Below, in pieces: positions 58,001 to 62,876 of a stretch of DNA of 64,000 bases. The DNA lies in NCBI GenBank assembly GCA_963669155.1, contig OZ022588.1, positions 16,022,670 to 16,086,669 of the forward strand. Reading direction: 5' to 3'. Position 1 is the stretch's first letter. Each line of letters opens with the position of its first letter. The translations under genes were made by a program, and so were the position numbers. The notes under the pieces are model-generated. The model did not search any database. It worked only from the letters and a program-made list of their open reading frames with translations, and had not been told where the DNA came from. Origin of the DNA: Arbacia lixula. Lineage: Eukaryota; Echinodermata; Echinoidea; Arbacioida; Arbaciidae.

Positions 58001-61000
58001 ACACCTCTTTCTCTCTCTGTAACTTCCCCATCCTCATTTGTGCTTTCTCTCCATCCTCCCATTTTCCTCCCTCTTTCTCTCCTTTCTCCCTCTTTCTCTC
58101 CATCTTATTTACTATTGACAACTTTGTTTTGTGGTAACTAATCATAAATGATTGTTCCCACACTTCTCCGCTAATATTTCACTCCTCTTCCTCTCTCATG
58201 TTCTGATCTCTCTCTGTAACTTCCTCATCCTGCTTTGTGCTTTCTATCCTTCCTCCCTCTTTATCTCTTTCCTCCCTCTTTCTCTCCTTCCCCTCTCTTT
58301 CTCTCCATCTTATTTACTATTGACAATGTTAAAGGTATTGTGGTAACTAATCATAAATGATTGTTCCCACACTTCTCCGCTAATATTTCACTCCTCTTCC
58401 TCTCTCATGTTCTGATCTCTCTCTGTAACTTCCTCACCCTGCTTTGTGCTTTCTCTCCTTCCTCCCTCTTTATCTCTTTCCTCCCTCTTTCTCTCCTTCC
58501 CCTCTCTTTCTCTCCATCTTATTTACTATTGACAACGTTAAAGGTTTTGTGGTTACTAATCATAAATGATTGTTCCCACGCTTCTGCCCTGTTATTTCAC
58601 TCCTCTTCCTCTCTCATGTTCTGCTCTCTCTCTGTAAGTTCCTCATCCTGCTTTGTGCTTTCTCTCCTTCTCACCCTTTTCACTTCCTCTAATCATCTAC
58701 TCTTGACAGTTCATTCATATTTGATGGGGGAATTGTCACACATCCTTGTTGCCATGGCAATAGATTTTGTACTCCCCTCTCCTCTCCATTCCCAGTTAGG
58801 GTTACCCAACATACTCAGCAGATTCATACAGATATCGTGGCAGCTTTTTCACATATTGTTACCATGGCGATATCATTTATTTTGTTTAGTATTGTATTAT
58901 ATTGTTTATTCCCCTCCCCTCACAGTTGGATGTATGCAGATATTGTGGCAGCTGTTTCATACATGTTCATCATATTTACCATATCCCCGATATTTGTTTA
59001 CTCCCATACCAGTCGGTGTGCCCAACACCCCCAGCAGTGGGTCTCCCATCGGCACGGTGATCAGCGTAGTAGTGACCATCCTCCTCCTCCTAGTGCTGGT
59101 CTTCGCTCTCCTCCTCTTCCTCTACCGCCGCAAGTACATCAAGCTCAAGCACCGCCTTCCCACCCTCGCCTTCGAGGCCAACTGCAACGGGGGCGGGGCG
59201 ACCATCAACAACTGCTCCACCCTGCCAGCCACGGGGGTACCGGTCGGCGGGATGGGGGTGGGGGGCGTGGGCATCGGCGTGACGACCATGGTGGTGCCGA
59301 GCCGGCGGTCCAACCCCACCTACCAGATCTCGCATCCACATGACGAGCCCCAGTACCACGTCATCGACAACATGATGGTGGACAGTGACGATGACTTGGA
59401 TGCGGCTTCCGATTCGTCAAGAATTTATGCAGAGCCCGAGAACCCAACCTGCACGTACAAGGACAAACACATGCTACAACACTATGCAGAGACGGACCTC
59501 ATTAATATACAGGTAGGCTTTCAAGCCAAACACTATTGGTATAGAGAAACACGAAAATTAAAATTTTCATTGAGCCAGGTATCTCTTCAATGAAATTAAC
59601 AGGAGAACAGAGACCCTAATTGCAAGTTAAATTTATTATTTTGCTACATATTTAACAATAAGTCTGATATAAACATAAACAAAACCTGAGCAGGAATATC
59701 AGAAAATCTAAAATTAGGATGCAATGTTGTGAATATGTGAGGAAAAGTGGATTCATTAATTAATCACTTTGCTTATTTGTATATTTTTTATATCAGCATG
59801 AAGATCAAGCATTGCCTAATGCAGTTGTGAACACTAGAAAGGGGGCTTCTAAAGTGCCCCCTTGTTACACATCTTGTGACAAGGAGACATTTTGTTCAGA
59901 TTATTGCTTTGATACAGATTTTACCTTGCATCTTCATAGTTTCTCAGTAAAGAGTAATGTATATACACAGACATTGACTTTCCTTTTCTTTGACTATTGC
60001 AGGGTGTATCAGGGAATACAATATATGGGGTACCATCGCAGTGTATGGAGAAACTCAACAATAGCAGATTACCTTGTCCAGAGTATCCCAGACATCAACT
60101 CAACTTTCTAGAACTGTTAGGGGAAGGAATGTTTGGAGAGGTAAGGAAGGAATGTTGTGACGGTGAGGAAGAAGAATATGAGGAGGAAGGGGTGAATAAT
60201 GAGATGGGAGGAGAGTGGAGGCTAAAGAAGAGCAAGAAGAGTGAAGGAAGGTACTACAGAAAGAAGGAAAGGGATGAATATTAGAGATGAGAGGATGGAG
60301 AGAGAAGGCATTGGAGAGAAAATGTGAGGAAGAGATGAAGAATGAAGACTAGAAGATGGAGAAAAGATCTAAAGAGAGAAGAGCAATGTTGCCAGCCCAT
60401 TTAGAAAATAAGGGGGAAATAGTTTTTTCCAGTCAGGGAAAAGTCAGGGAATTTAATAAAATGTCTCAAATCAGGGAAAAGTCAGGGAATTTTGATTGGT
60501 CCAAAATATGAAAGTAGTCAGTCAGACTCTGTGATATTTTCCATTGGATGACTGGCTATGGTGTGTGTTTTTTAGTGTAGCCTCCATGACTGCAGTACAA
60601 GTAGCTGTAGTGCATGACCAAAATAAGGTCTGTAGCTTTAAACATGATTGGGTACACTAAGAAGAGGAGTGCCCATTGCATCCAGAGCTGCTTCACCTTG
60701 CGCACCATGATGAGGGAACTGAAAATAGTGGCCTAGACTAAAGCCATGATGTCTGAGGAGAAGACTGTCCAACACTCCAACTTCAAAACCGGAAATGAGT
60801 TGAAATAATTAGCATGGAATTTTGAGACTTCATTGGGGAAAAATCAGGGGAAAATCAGGTCATTTAAGTTTTCTTGAAATGCTGAGAACCCCGAAGAGAA
60901 AACCCAGAAGGGTGGACAAAAGAAAAAAAGTGGAAGGAGGAACAGAAATGCTCAAACAATGATGAAAAGCAATATGAAAATAGAGGAAGTCAAAGGGAAG

Positions 61001-62388
61001 TGGAAGTTTCAGTTCATGTCCCAGTATACGTATGTGATATCAATATTCACATCCTGTGTCATGTGATATATCATTTACAGTTTGCTTTGATGGTAATGAT
61101 ACATAGTTAACTGTTCACTGCACTATTATCTTCAAATCAGAATATAAATGTATTTACAGAGTAATGTGATATATCATTTACAGTTTGCTTTAATGGTAAT
61201 GATACATAGTCAATTGTCCATCGCACTCTTAAAAAAACAGAAAAATGAATGTATTTAGAGAGTTACATGTATATGATATATCATATATAGTTTTCTTTAA
61301 TGGTAATGATTCATTGTTAACTATTCAGTGCAATATTATCTTCAAAAACAGTAAAATAAATGTATTACAGAGTTATATGATATATCATTTGTCTTTAATG
61401 GTAATAATACATAGTTAACTGTTCAGTGCACTATTATCTTCAAAAACAGAAACATAAATGTATTTACAGAGATTAAAAAGCATGAGATCTTTCCTGTGAT
61501 GAAGTGTACCTCGCGATTGCTTTAAATATCACAATTGTGTTTCTATTGCGAGAGAAGGGATGCTGGGGGGTGTCTCGCCAAGCTGTTCGTAAGTTACGAA
61601 CGACTGGTGATCCCTTCTTGTGCTAAATCAGATTCTCAACGAACAAAGTGTGGTATCGCATTTAGCACAAGAAAGGATCACTAGTCATTCGTAAACTTGT
61701 TTGTAACTTACGAACAGCTTGGTGAAACACCCCCCAGTACACACAATACTGCTCAAGTTCAGACATGTCAATAGCTTGACCGTCTAAGTTTTGAATGGTG
61801 GGGTATTTACAAACGGAAAAGAAATGAACACGTCTGGAAGTGGTTATGACCCTCAAATGCTTGTGGTGGTTTTACAGTGATTGCAAAAACATCTTTCCTT
61901 TGGAAAAATAGCTTATGTCATTGATGCAATTTAGAGTGGTTATTGTTGCACTCTTAAGAATGTTTGTCTTTCATATTACATTTTATGCAGGTGTGATAGT
62001 TTAACGAAGGAAATTTGTAGGGGTGAACATGGATGCTACTTTACATGCAGTTCAACACCCAGCACATCTGAATATCCCTTCTAATTTCTGAAAAAAGAGG
62101 TTTAATAGTGTTGTGTGATCTTGTAACTCATACACACTTGACATAGTCATTCATTTTTAAGTGTTGGTACCAGGAACACATGATGCGGTGTTGCCGCCGA
62201 TACACTGTGAAGGATGGCTGTTAATTGACCCTTTGACCTTTGACCTCTGACCTACAGGTTCACCTCTGTGAGGCTGAAGATATCCAGGACTATATTGGCA
62301 ACGGGTTCCCCTTTGAAAACAAGAATAAAGGGGAGCGGACTCTTGTTGCAGTCAAGATGCTCAGAAAGGATGCCTCCAAAAATGCACG
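20130..62388 (+). CDS. DDR: Discoidin domain receptor tyrosine kinase, 5' portion (exons 1-11, gene continues past right edge)
   Basis: Eleven exons join with GT/AG sites and one open frame: 20130-20217, 42915-43026, 44954-45191, 45427-45574, 50908-51085, 51852-52186, 54184-54255, 57724-57837, 59013-59512, 60003-60140, 62258-62388 (2054 nt). Domains by residue: signal peptide 1 to about 27; discoidin domain 32-195 (starts CRYPLGM, contains GAWCP, ends CMRIEFYGCKW); discoidin-like domain about 197-366 (GLGQLTDG, YEWIGWRN, FEFDSVRNFTS, EVSFQS); stalk 367-440; membrane helix about 441-466; juxtamembrane 467-630 with NPTY (Y532) and Y543, Y567, Y577, Y586, Y603; kinase glycine loop GEGMFG 635-640; VAVK lysine K674. 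In vertebrates this family is activated by triple-helical collagen at the plasma membrane and autophosphorylates slowly. The kinase body and C-terminus are missing because the window ends. Orthology to DDR1/DDR2 is by recognition, with the order and motifs matching throughout. One invertebrate gene may be equidistant from both vertebrate paralogues. Confidence 0.95.
20244..20715. mobile_element. TTAA-flanked miniature element (GGGAAAGTCCACCC family), copy 1
   Basis: The ends TTAAAGGGAAAGTCCACCC and GGGTGGACTTTCCCTTTAA are inverted repeats, and the subterminal parts are also inverted (GATTTTGTGATGTCAC / GTGACATCACAAAATC). It begins only 26 bp after the exon 1 splice donor. TTAA at both ends suggests a piggyBac- or Kolobok-type target site. 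Confidence 0.85.
21798..22020. mobile_element. CACTACAGCTCAAAGG hairpin element, copy 2
   Basis: About 223 bp forming a near-perfect hairpin. The left arm has ACAGCTCAAAGGAATTGG, then GGGAAGAAAGTGAAGGAGCC, TTTTGTCCAGTTCAGCATGA; the right arm is its inverse ending TTGAGCTGTAG. No coding capacity. Confidence 0.9.
22469..22966 (-). CDS. Unassigned 165-codon ORF, antisense in DDR intron 1
   Basis: ATG at 22966 (reverse strand) to TAA at 22469-22471; the frame is open upstream to about 23040, roughly 190 codons. The residues are not low-complexity: LIFNFEPLMNVYDEE, then KEASHCGDYTWFVFNNCLKA, CKTRQESALSAVCNLS, VFRKSEKVSLLTHCGAG and a Ser-rich tail (KTSSKSSDHYNSTSVSSSS). I recognise no family. The stop codon falls in GTTTAAAGACAGGATACCC, which resembles the TTAAAGACAGGGTGTCCC ends of nearby elements, so this may be the 3' end of a decayed transposon gene. 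A chance ORF or a spliced host exon remains possible. Confidence 0.3.
   Translation of the reverse strand: MVLIFNFEPLMNVYDEEILRGNILSKSLKEASHCGDYTWFVFNNCLKAISWTICKTRQESALSAVCNLSISCTKSHSQTFTNVFRKSEKVSLLTHCGAGQSKQRSLGYKNKNPPKTSSKSSDHYNSTSVSSSSIGREVLIQYFLPFSVFYNNTFLSWPVKRVSCL
26213..26437. mobile_element. CACTACAGCTCAAAGG hairpin element, copy 3
   Basis: Left end CATTACAGCCCAAAGGAA, right end CCTTTGAGCTGTAGTG; 225 bp hairpin with the same AAAGGGAAAGGGAAG arms and GTCCAGTTCAGCATGAAAC centre. Confidence 0.9.
28847..29432. mobile_element. Large foldback palindrome, arms about 285 bp
   Basis: The left arm 28847-29143 and right arm 29151-29432 are inverted copies with few differences, from CGTCAGCGACTCAGCTCAG outside to GGCGGCCGTAACTACGGGAG and GGTATGG inside. 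The central spacer is only CACAGCAGCTG-like. Strong arm identity suggests a recent insertion or ongoing arm correction. No ORF of note. Family unknown. Confidence 0.85.
29494..29960. repeat. Nested CpG-rich palindromes with 28-bp direct repeats
   Basis: First palindrome: AAGTTTGAGAAAAACATGGA (from about 29497) against TCCATGTTCTTCTCAAACTT (ends about 29658). Second palindrome: AGCCGTTCCCGCCAAAACGC (from about 29828) against its inverse ending GGCGGGAACGGCTT (about 29923). The second is bracketed by direct repeats CGGGCGCGC(G/C)CGCATGGAAG at about 29797 and 29931. CpG density is far above the rest of the window. Confidence 0.75.
33853..34380 (+). mobile_element. 530-bp TTAA-type miniature element, copy 2
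   Basis: Starts TTAAAGACAGCCCGTCCC and ends GGGACGGACAATCTTTAA, inverted ends with TTAA at each border. The interior is nearly the same as 5613-6139 in opposite orientation, including the CTTTTTTCGTAGTACGAAAA palindrome at about 34205-34229. Confidence 0.88.
34385..34535. mobile_element. Remnant of the AGACAGGGTGTCCC family
   Basis: The words ATTTGCAAAGGTCATGAAAC, TACCCTAACAGTAACATGTG, AAATCTCACA and CCCTTTTCAGG align with the left half of the copies at 62410 and 49590. A 14-bp poly-G run interrupts it. It is sandwiched between two other miniature elements (33853-34380 and 34544-34744). Confidence 0.55.
34544..34744. mobile_element. CACTACAGCTCAAAGG hairpin element, copy 4
   Basis: Left end CACTCCAGCTCAAAGGAATT, right end CCTCTGAGCTGTAGTG; 201 bp, somewhat shortened in the arms. 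Confidence 0.88.
35405..35490 (+). repeat. Dispersed GTATCTGAGTGGAG repeat (also at 11054-11131, and inverted at 12158-12224)
   Basis: Shared order: GCAGATT-CAC, GCGCTGCTCGGTATCTGAG, then a short hairpin (CCAGCCTGCAAATGCTGG here; AGCCCGCGTATATGCGGGCT at 12164) and GGGTTAAG. Three diverged copies in the window. Function and family unknown. Confidence 0.5.
36019..36395. repeat. Poly-G/poly-C and (CA)n tract with a local duplication
   Basis: A poly-C, CACACACA, AAAGAGnCCCC, AAAGTGCCCCTG block occurs twice (about 36045-36112 and 36171-36256), and a further poly-C run lies at 36380-36394. Many runs of 10 or more G or C. No gene. Confidence 0.8.
38396..38632. repeat. 34-bp tandem repeat (ATGAAACCGGGCCCATTTGG)
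   Basis: Four to five units of ATGAAACCGGGCCCATTTGG followed by TACTGGTCCAGGT, in two blocks (38396-38460 and 38500-38632), each ending in GGGCGCT-TTTTGAGCCCTG. This is a duplicated cassette. The short frames over it are artefacts. Confidence 0.8.
40823..41292. mobile_element. TIR element with repeated subterminal motifs
   Basis: Ends AAGGTGCGTCTTCATTAGCC and GGCTAATGAAGATGCAACTT are inverted. The terminal motif GCGTCTTCATTAGCC recurs inside at about 40911 and 40987, and inverted at about 41202. GAGCTAGCTC-type palindromes, and TCCCGAGTTTCGAGCT repeated twice, fill the interior. CpG-rich compared with its flanks; no transposase. Confidence 0.75.
41693..41914. mobile_element. CACTACAGCTCAAAGG hairpin element, copy 5
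   Basis: Left end CAATACAGCTCAAAGGAA, right end CAATTCCTTTGAGCTGTAGT; 222 bp hairpin like the other copies. Confidence 0.9.
42915..43026 (+). CDS. DDR: DDR exon 2 (start of discoidin domain)
   Basis: Acceptor ttttag at 42909-42914, donor gtgaat at 43027; 112 nt, phases 1 to 2. It encodes residues 30-66 plus two bases of 67: TCRYPLGMNDKEITD then LSASSVYQNNTLSFG. C32 should form the disulphide closing the discoidin fold with C192. N56 (NNT) is an N-glycosylation sequon. The human DDR2 motif ITASSQW is LSASSVY here, so the collagen-contact tryptophan is replaced by tyrosine (Y54). Confidence 0.93.
43027..44953 (+). other. DDR intron 2
   Basis: 1.9 kb, AT-rich, with a poly-G run near 43925 and a CCCCACAAATAAATTCCCCC element-like patch at about 44470. 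No exon seen. Confidence 0.8.
44954..45191 (+). CDS. DDR: DDR exon 3 (discoidin domain core)
   Basis: Acceptor ctccag at 44948-44953, donor gtgagc at 45192; 238 nt, phases 2 to 0. It encodes residues 67-146, including GAGAWCPV (C78), the sequon NLT at N99, AIQGRW with R111 and GNEY with E119, and the strand FRLEFSRDGGRSWVRF typical of discoidin/F5-8C folds. R111 and E119 align by eye with human DDR2 R105 and E113. Third codon positions are strongly GC-rich (for example CTG GAG TTC TCC CGG GAC), unlike exons 1, 8 and 10. Confidence 0.95.
45427..45574 (+). CDS. DDR: DDR exon 4 (end of discoidin domain)
   Basis: Acceptor acttcag ending at 45426 after a strong pyrimidine tract, donor gtgagt at 45575; 148 nt, phases 0 to 1. 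It encodes residues 147-195 (IFAGNRDTNTQVTVHISPP then IIAQVVRVVPVVEITTPV then CMRIEFYGCKWL). This matches the vertebrate DDR block ending RVELYGCVWL. C184 should pair with C78 and C192 with C32. A TTAA-type miniature element begins about 25 bp beyond the donor. Confidence 0.95.
45600..46006. mobile_element. GGGAAAGTCCACCC family element, copy 2 (left end missing)
   Basis: Starts at AGAAACATGAAAGTAAC, about 25 bp after the exon 4 donor, and ends CAGGGTGGACTTTCCCTTTAA. Subterminal inverted motifs TTTGATTTTCTGACGTCAC and GTGATGTCACAAAATCAAAA are kept. The first 50 bp or so of the family are absent. Confidence 0.8.
46068..46387. mobile_element. CTGGGGGGTGTTTCAC hairpin element, copy 1
   Basis: The left arm CTGGGGGTGTTCCACTAAGC, GTTCGTAAG ... 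CTTCTTGTGCTAAAT is inverted against the right arm ending TTGGTGAAATACCCCCCAG. The loop holds about 150 bp of AT-rich DNA absent from the copy at 61563. GTCGTTC(A/G)TAAA is repeated in tandem in the right arm. Confidence 0.8.
46388..50907 (+). other. DDR intron 4 (remainder)
   Basis: No exon seen. Contains a poly-pyrimidine/(CT)n tract at 47890-48270, (GA)n at 48476-48542, an AGACAGGGTGTCCC family copy at 49590-49853 and a short inverted CAGAGCTGCCAAGTCTCCCT-type patch at 50485-50705. Leu/Ser-rich frames over the CT tract are artefacts. Confidence 0.7.
49590..49853. mobile_element. AGACAGGGTGTCCC family element, copy 2
   Basis: Left end AGACATGAGTGTCCCATTTG, right end GACACCCTGTCTTAA; the interior shares TCTCACAGTCATAG, ACAAACATTTTCAGGGA and CAGTGGGC with 4584-5012. 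Shorter than the other copies. Confidence 0.75.
50908..51085 (+). CDS. DDR: DDR exon 5 (first half of discoidin-like domain)
   Basis: Acceptor cccacag ending at 50907, donor gtaggt at 51086; 178 nt, phases 1 to 2. It encodes DHLKSYSLPVGD, the acidic YVFEDDSYDGYTFEG segment and GLGQLTDGMMGHSNYRL; the vertebrate counterpart is YDGAVGYSMTEGLGQLTDG. Reading through the donor gives an immediate stop (GGG TAG). The last 43 bp of the exon and the donor are repeated several times in the following intron (51148-51590). Confidence 0.94.
51086..51851 (+). repeat. DDR intron 5: minisatellite built from the exon 5 end and its splice donor
   Basis: Units of 90-105 bp each carry a copy of the last 43 bp of exon 5 (GACATAGCGACTACCGCCTC, AGCCCCTATAATGTGCCACC, TGG) followed by GTAGG and a G-rich spacer. 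Donor-like GT sites fall at 51086 (real), 51191, 51296, 51391, 51486 and a degenerate 51576. Spacing is 105, 105, 95, 95, 90. The last 260 bp of the intron are unique sequence. The array must have arisen by duplication across the exon-intron border. Confidence 0.92.
51852..52186 (+). CDS. DDR: DDR exon 6 (second half of discoidin-like domain)
   Basis: Acceptor gacccgtag ending at 51851, donor gtatgt at 52187; 335 nt, phases 2 to 1. It encodes YEWIGWRNASTHNPEITF, FEFDSVRNFTSLGFHVNN, then a variable segment and RWITVPLENRVAQWLKVRLY followed by WILISEVSFQS. It aligns closely by eye with vertebrate DDR (YVGWRN, FEFDRIRNFT, FVTVPL, MFSEITFQS). Sequons are NAS and NFT; the NFT position is shared with DDR2. 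A G-rich repeat starts about 30 bp after the donor. Confidence 0.96.
52187..54183 (+). other. DDR intron 6 with G-rich tandem repeat near the donor
   Basis: 52215-52435 is a degenerate repeat of about 26 bp (GGGGTTGCAAGGAGAATTGG, 8-9 units). The rest is AT-rich, with ACATGTACATGTA motifs near 52900 and 53640 and a (TAC)n patch at 54106-54135. No exon seen. Confidence 0.8.
54184..54255 (+). CDS. DDR: DDR exon 7 (extracellular stalk)
   Basis: Acceptor ttacacag ending at 54183, donor gtttgt at 54256; 72 nt, phase 1 at both ends. It encodes EDKRESYDTSTSPYDPP then VVGPPSTG, a Ser/Thr/Pro-rich linker like the poorly conserved extracellular juxtamembrane region of vertebrate DDRs. The symmetric phase means it could be skipped without a frame shift. 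Support comes from frame, phase and position rather than similarity. Confidence 0.75.
55489..55605 (+). CDS. Possible alternative stalk exon of DDR
   Basis: A pyrimidine-rich acceptor (TTCCATTCCCTGGTAG ending 55488) and a gtagaa donor at 55606 frame 117 nt, exactly 39 codons, phase 1 at both ends like exons 7 and 8. Read after exon 7 it gives ASPATSNHHHRHHHRRKDSL then NPEVHVSNLACSSLISQSV with no stop. The His-rich polybasic peptide would lie in the extracellular stalk. Without the donor the frame stops soon after (LSV, TGA), which would give a secreted ectodomain. Supported only by phase, splice-site shape and local GC rise. Confidence 0.3.
56365..56440 (-). pseudogene. tRNA-like sequence (tRNA pseudogene or SINE head)
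   Basis: On the minus strand, TAGCTTACTTGGTAAT resembles a tRNA D-arm / A box and GGTTCAAATCC is a perfect T-loop / B box. The ends GAACTA and TGGTTC can pair as an acceptor stem. The anticodon stem does not pair well. A functional tRNA is unlikely. Confidence 0.4.
56637..56936. mobile_element. GGGAAAGTCCACCC family element, copy 3 (diverged)
   Basis: Left end AGGGATAGTTCACCCTGAAG, right end CTCCAGGGTGTAGTATCCCTTTAA. Shared subterminal AATCTGTCAAAGGATAAGAAAG inverted against CTTTCTCACCCTTTGGATTT. About 300 bp, with the central portion reduced. Confidence 0.75.
57401..57630. mobile_element. CACTACAGCTCAAAGG hairpin element, copy 6
   Basis: Best-preserved ends: CACTACAGCTCAAAAGAATT on the left and TTCCTTTGAGCTGTAGTG on the right; 230 bp. 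Ends 93 bp before exon 8. Confidence 0.92.
57724..57837 (+). CDS. DDR: DDR exon 8 (extracellular stalk)
   Basis: Acceptor ctgtgtag ending at 57723, donor gtaaga at 57838; 114 nt, phase 1 at both ends. It encodes GPADQTTVSLTDGDPNVPN, then TGNGTHTPNLISS and TKKKNPG. The stalk is Thr/Asn/Pro-rich with one sequon (NGT). Like exon 7 it is symmetric and skippable. A hairpin element (57401-57630) lies about 90 bp upstream. Confidence 0.78.
57838..59012 (+). repeat. DDR intron 8: 210-bp tandem repeat and duplicated acceptor region
   Basis: The landmark ACTAATCATAAATGATTG recurs at about 57957, 58137, 58346 and 58556 (spacing 180, 209, 210), each followed by a pyrimidine-rich stretch. From 58738 a second, degenerate repeat carries acceptor-like ends TCCATTCCCAG (58795), CCCTCCCCTCACAG (58925) and the true CTCCCATACCAG (59012). 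A 410-codon frame over 58361-59593 is intron plus exon 9 read through. Confidence 0.8.
59013..59512 (+). CDS. DDR: DDR exon 9 (membrane helix and cytoplasmic juxtamembrane)
   Basis: Acceptor cccataccag ending at 59012, donor gtaggc at 59513; 500 nt, phases 1 to 0; residues 429-595. PNTPSSGSPIGT leads into a helix of about 26 hydrophobic residues (441-466), a YRRKYIKLKHR stop-transfer, a Gly-rich stretch around 505-515, then NPTYQ with Y532, an NPxY-type PTB-binding motif as in DDR1 LSNPAY. After an acidic patch (DSDDDLDAASDSS) come RIYAEPENP (Y567) and HYAETDLINIQ (Y586), equivalent to vertebrate YMEPEKP and HYAEADIV. GC content is much higher than in the flanking introns. An in-frame alternative acceptor lies at 58925. 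Confidence 0.93.
59513..60002 (+). other. DDR intron 9
   Basis: 490 bp of AT-rich unique sequence; nothing else seen. Confidence 0.85.
60003..60140 (+). CDS. DDR: DDR exon 10 (juxtamembrane to kinase glycine loop)
   Basis: Acceptor attgcag ending at 60002, donor gtaagg at 60141; 138 nt, phase 0 at both ends. It encodes GVSGNTIYGVP (vertebrate GVTGGNTYAVP), a linker, YPRHQLNFLELLGEG and MFGE, the start of the kinase domain with the glycine loop G635-x-G637-x-x-G640. Third positions are AT-rich. Confidence 0.94.
61058..61475. repeat. Tandem repeat of about 105 bp, four units
   Basis: Units begin near 61062, 61168, 61271 and 61376 with GTGATATATCATTTACAGTT, then TAATGGTAATGATACATAG and ATAAATGTATTTACAGAG. 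Unit spacing 103-106 bp; several substitutions separate the units. Confidence 0.85.
61563..61737. mobile_element. CTGGGGGGTGTTTCAC hairpin element, copy 2
   Basis: The arms CTGGGGGGTGTCTCGCCAAG ... CTTCTTGTGCTAAAT and ATTTAGCACAAGAAAG ... CTTGGTGAAACACCCCCCAG are inverted; a short 30-bp loop gives a 175-bp compact hairpin. Compare 46068-46387. Confidence 0.88.
62258..62388 (+). CDS. DDR: DDR exon 11 (kinase beta2-beta3, catalytic lysine)
   Basis: Acceptor cctacag ending at 62257, donor gtaaga at 62389; 131 nt, phases 0 to 2. It encodes VHLCEAEDIQDYIGN, the DDR-specific insert between beta2 and beta3, then TLVAVKMLRKDASKNAR. K674 is the ATP-anchoring lysine. Vertebrate DDRs read VAVKxLRxDAxKNARNDFLKE, so the next exon, outside the window, should begin by completing Arg and then encode NDFLKE. 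Confidence 0.95.
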
Positions 62389-62409
62389 GTAAGAGAGACG
62401 GAAGGTGAA

Positions 62410-62764
62410 AGACAGGGTGTCCCATTTGCAAAAGTCATGAAACTCAGCAGGAAGCACCAGTAGACCCTAACGATACTATGTGTGTGAATTTTTAAAGTCG
62501 TAGCCTCATGAACCTCAATCTTATTGCCTCTGTCCGTCCGCGGATGCATCGTGGGCATGCCTTCATTGAACGCATGCACTGTGGTATGGACGACTAGCGC
62601 AAAACCTCAAAATCTAGCGATCACTCAAATTTTGCTCAAAGTTAGTTTCCAGTTCTGTTATCTGGATGGAAGTTCTGATGCAATTCTGATGAATGATGTT
62701 CCATTCTCTGTTGTTTTTTTTACAAAACTACATTTTTTTGACCTGGAAAAGGGACACCCTGTCT
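62410..62764. mobile_element. AGACAGGGTGTCCC family element, copy 3
   Basis: Left end AGACAGGGTGTCCCATTTGC and right end GGGACACCCTGTCT are perfect inverted repeats over 14 bp; 355 bp. Best-preserved copy in the window; non-coding. Confidence 0.88.
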
Positions 62765-62770
62765 TCATGA

Positions 62771-62876
62771 TAAGGATTCGTGAATAAGAATGCCATGAGA
62801 GTTATACAGTGATATGACATTCATAAGGATTCGTGAATAAGAATGCCATGAGAGTTATACAGTGATATGACATTCA
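62771..62876. repeat. Exact 53-bp tandem duplication
   Basis: TAAGGATTCGTGAATAAGAA ... GATATGACATTCA occurs twice head to tail with no mismatch seen, starting at 62771 and 62824, directly after a miniature element. Confidence 0.95.

Larger units (their letters stand above)
60141..62257 (+). other. DDR intron 10
   Basis: Contains a GA-rich stretch (60141-60370), a region with repeated GTCAGGGAAAAGTCAGGGAA words (60430-60495, echoed at 60840-60860), a tandem repeat of about 105 bp (61058-61475) and a hairpin element (61563-61737). No exon seen. Confidence 0.8.

Noticed and set aside
58837-59359. ORFs overlapping exon 9 in other frames and antisense
   Set aside because: Shadow frames of a GC-rich exon. 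The exon 9 frame is fixed by phase with exons 8 and 10 and by the membrane helix and NPTY motif.
58361-59593. Apparent 410-codon ORF
   Set aside because: Its first two-thirds are the pyrimidine-rich 210-bp tandem repeat of intron 8; only the C-terminal part is genuine coding sequence (exon 9). The end past 59512 runs into intron 9.
60141-60284. Continuation of the exon 10 frame into a Glu/Lys-rich tail
   Set aside because: The gtaagg donor follows GEGMFGE directly, and the next kinase strand (VHLCEAED) is encoded at 62258; the tail is a GA-rich intron.
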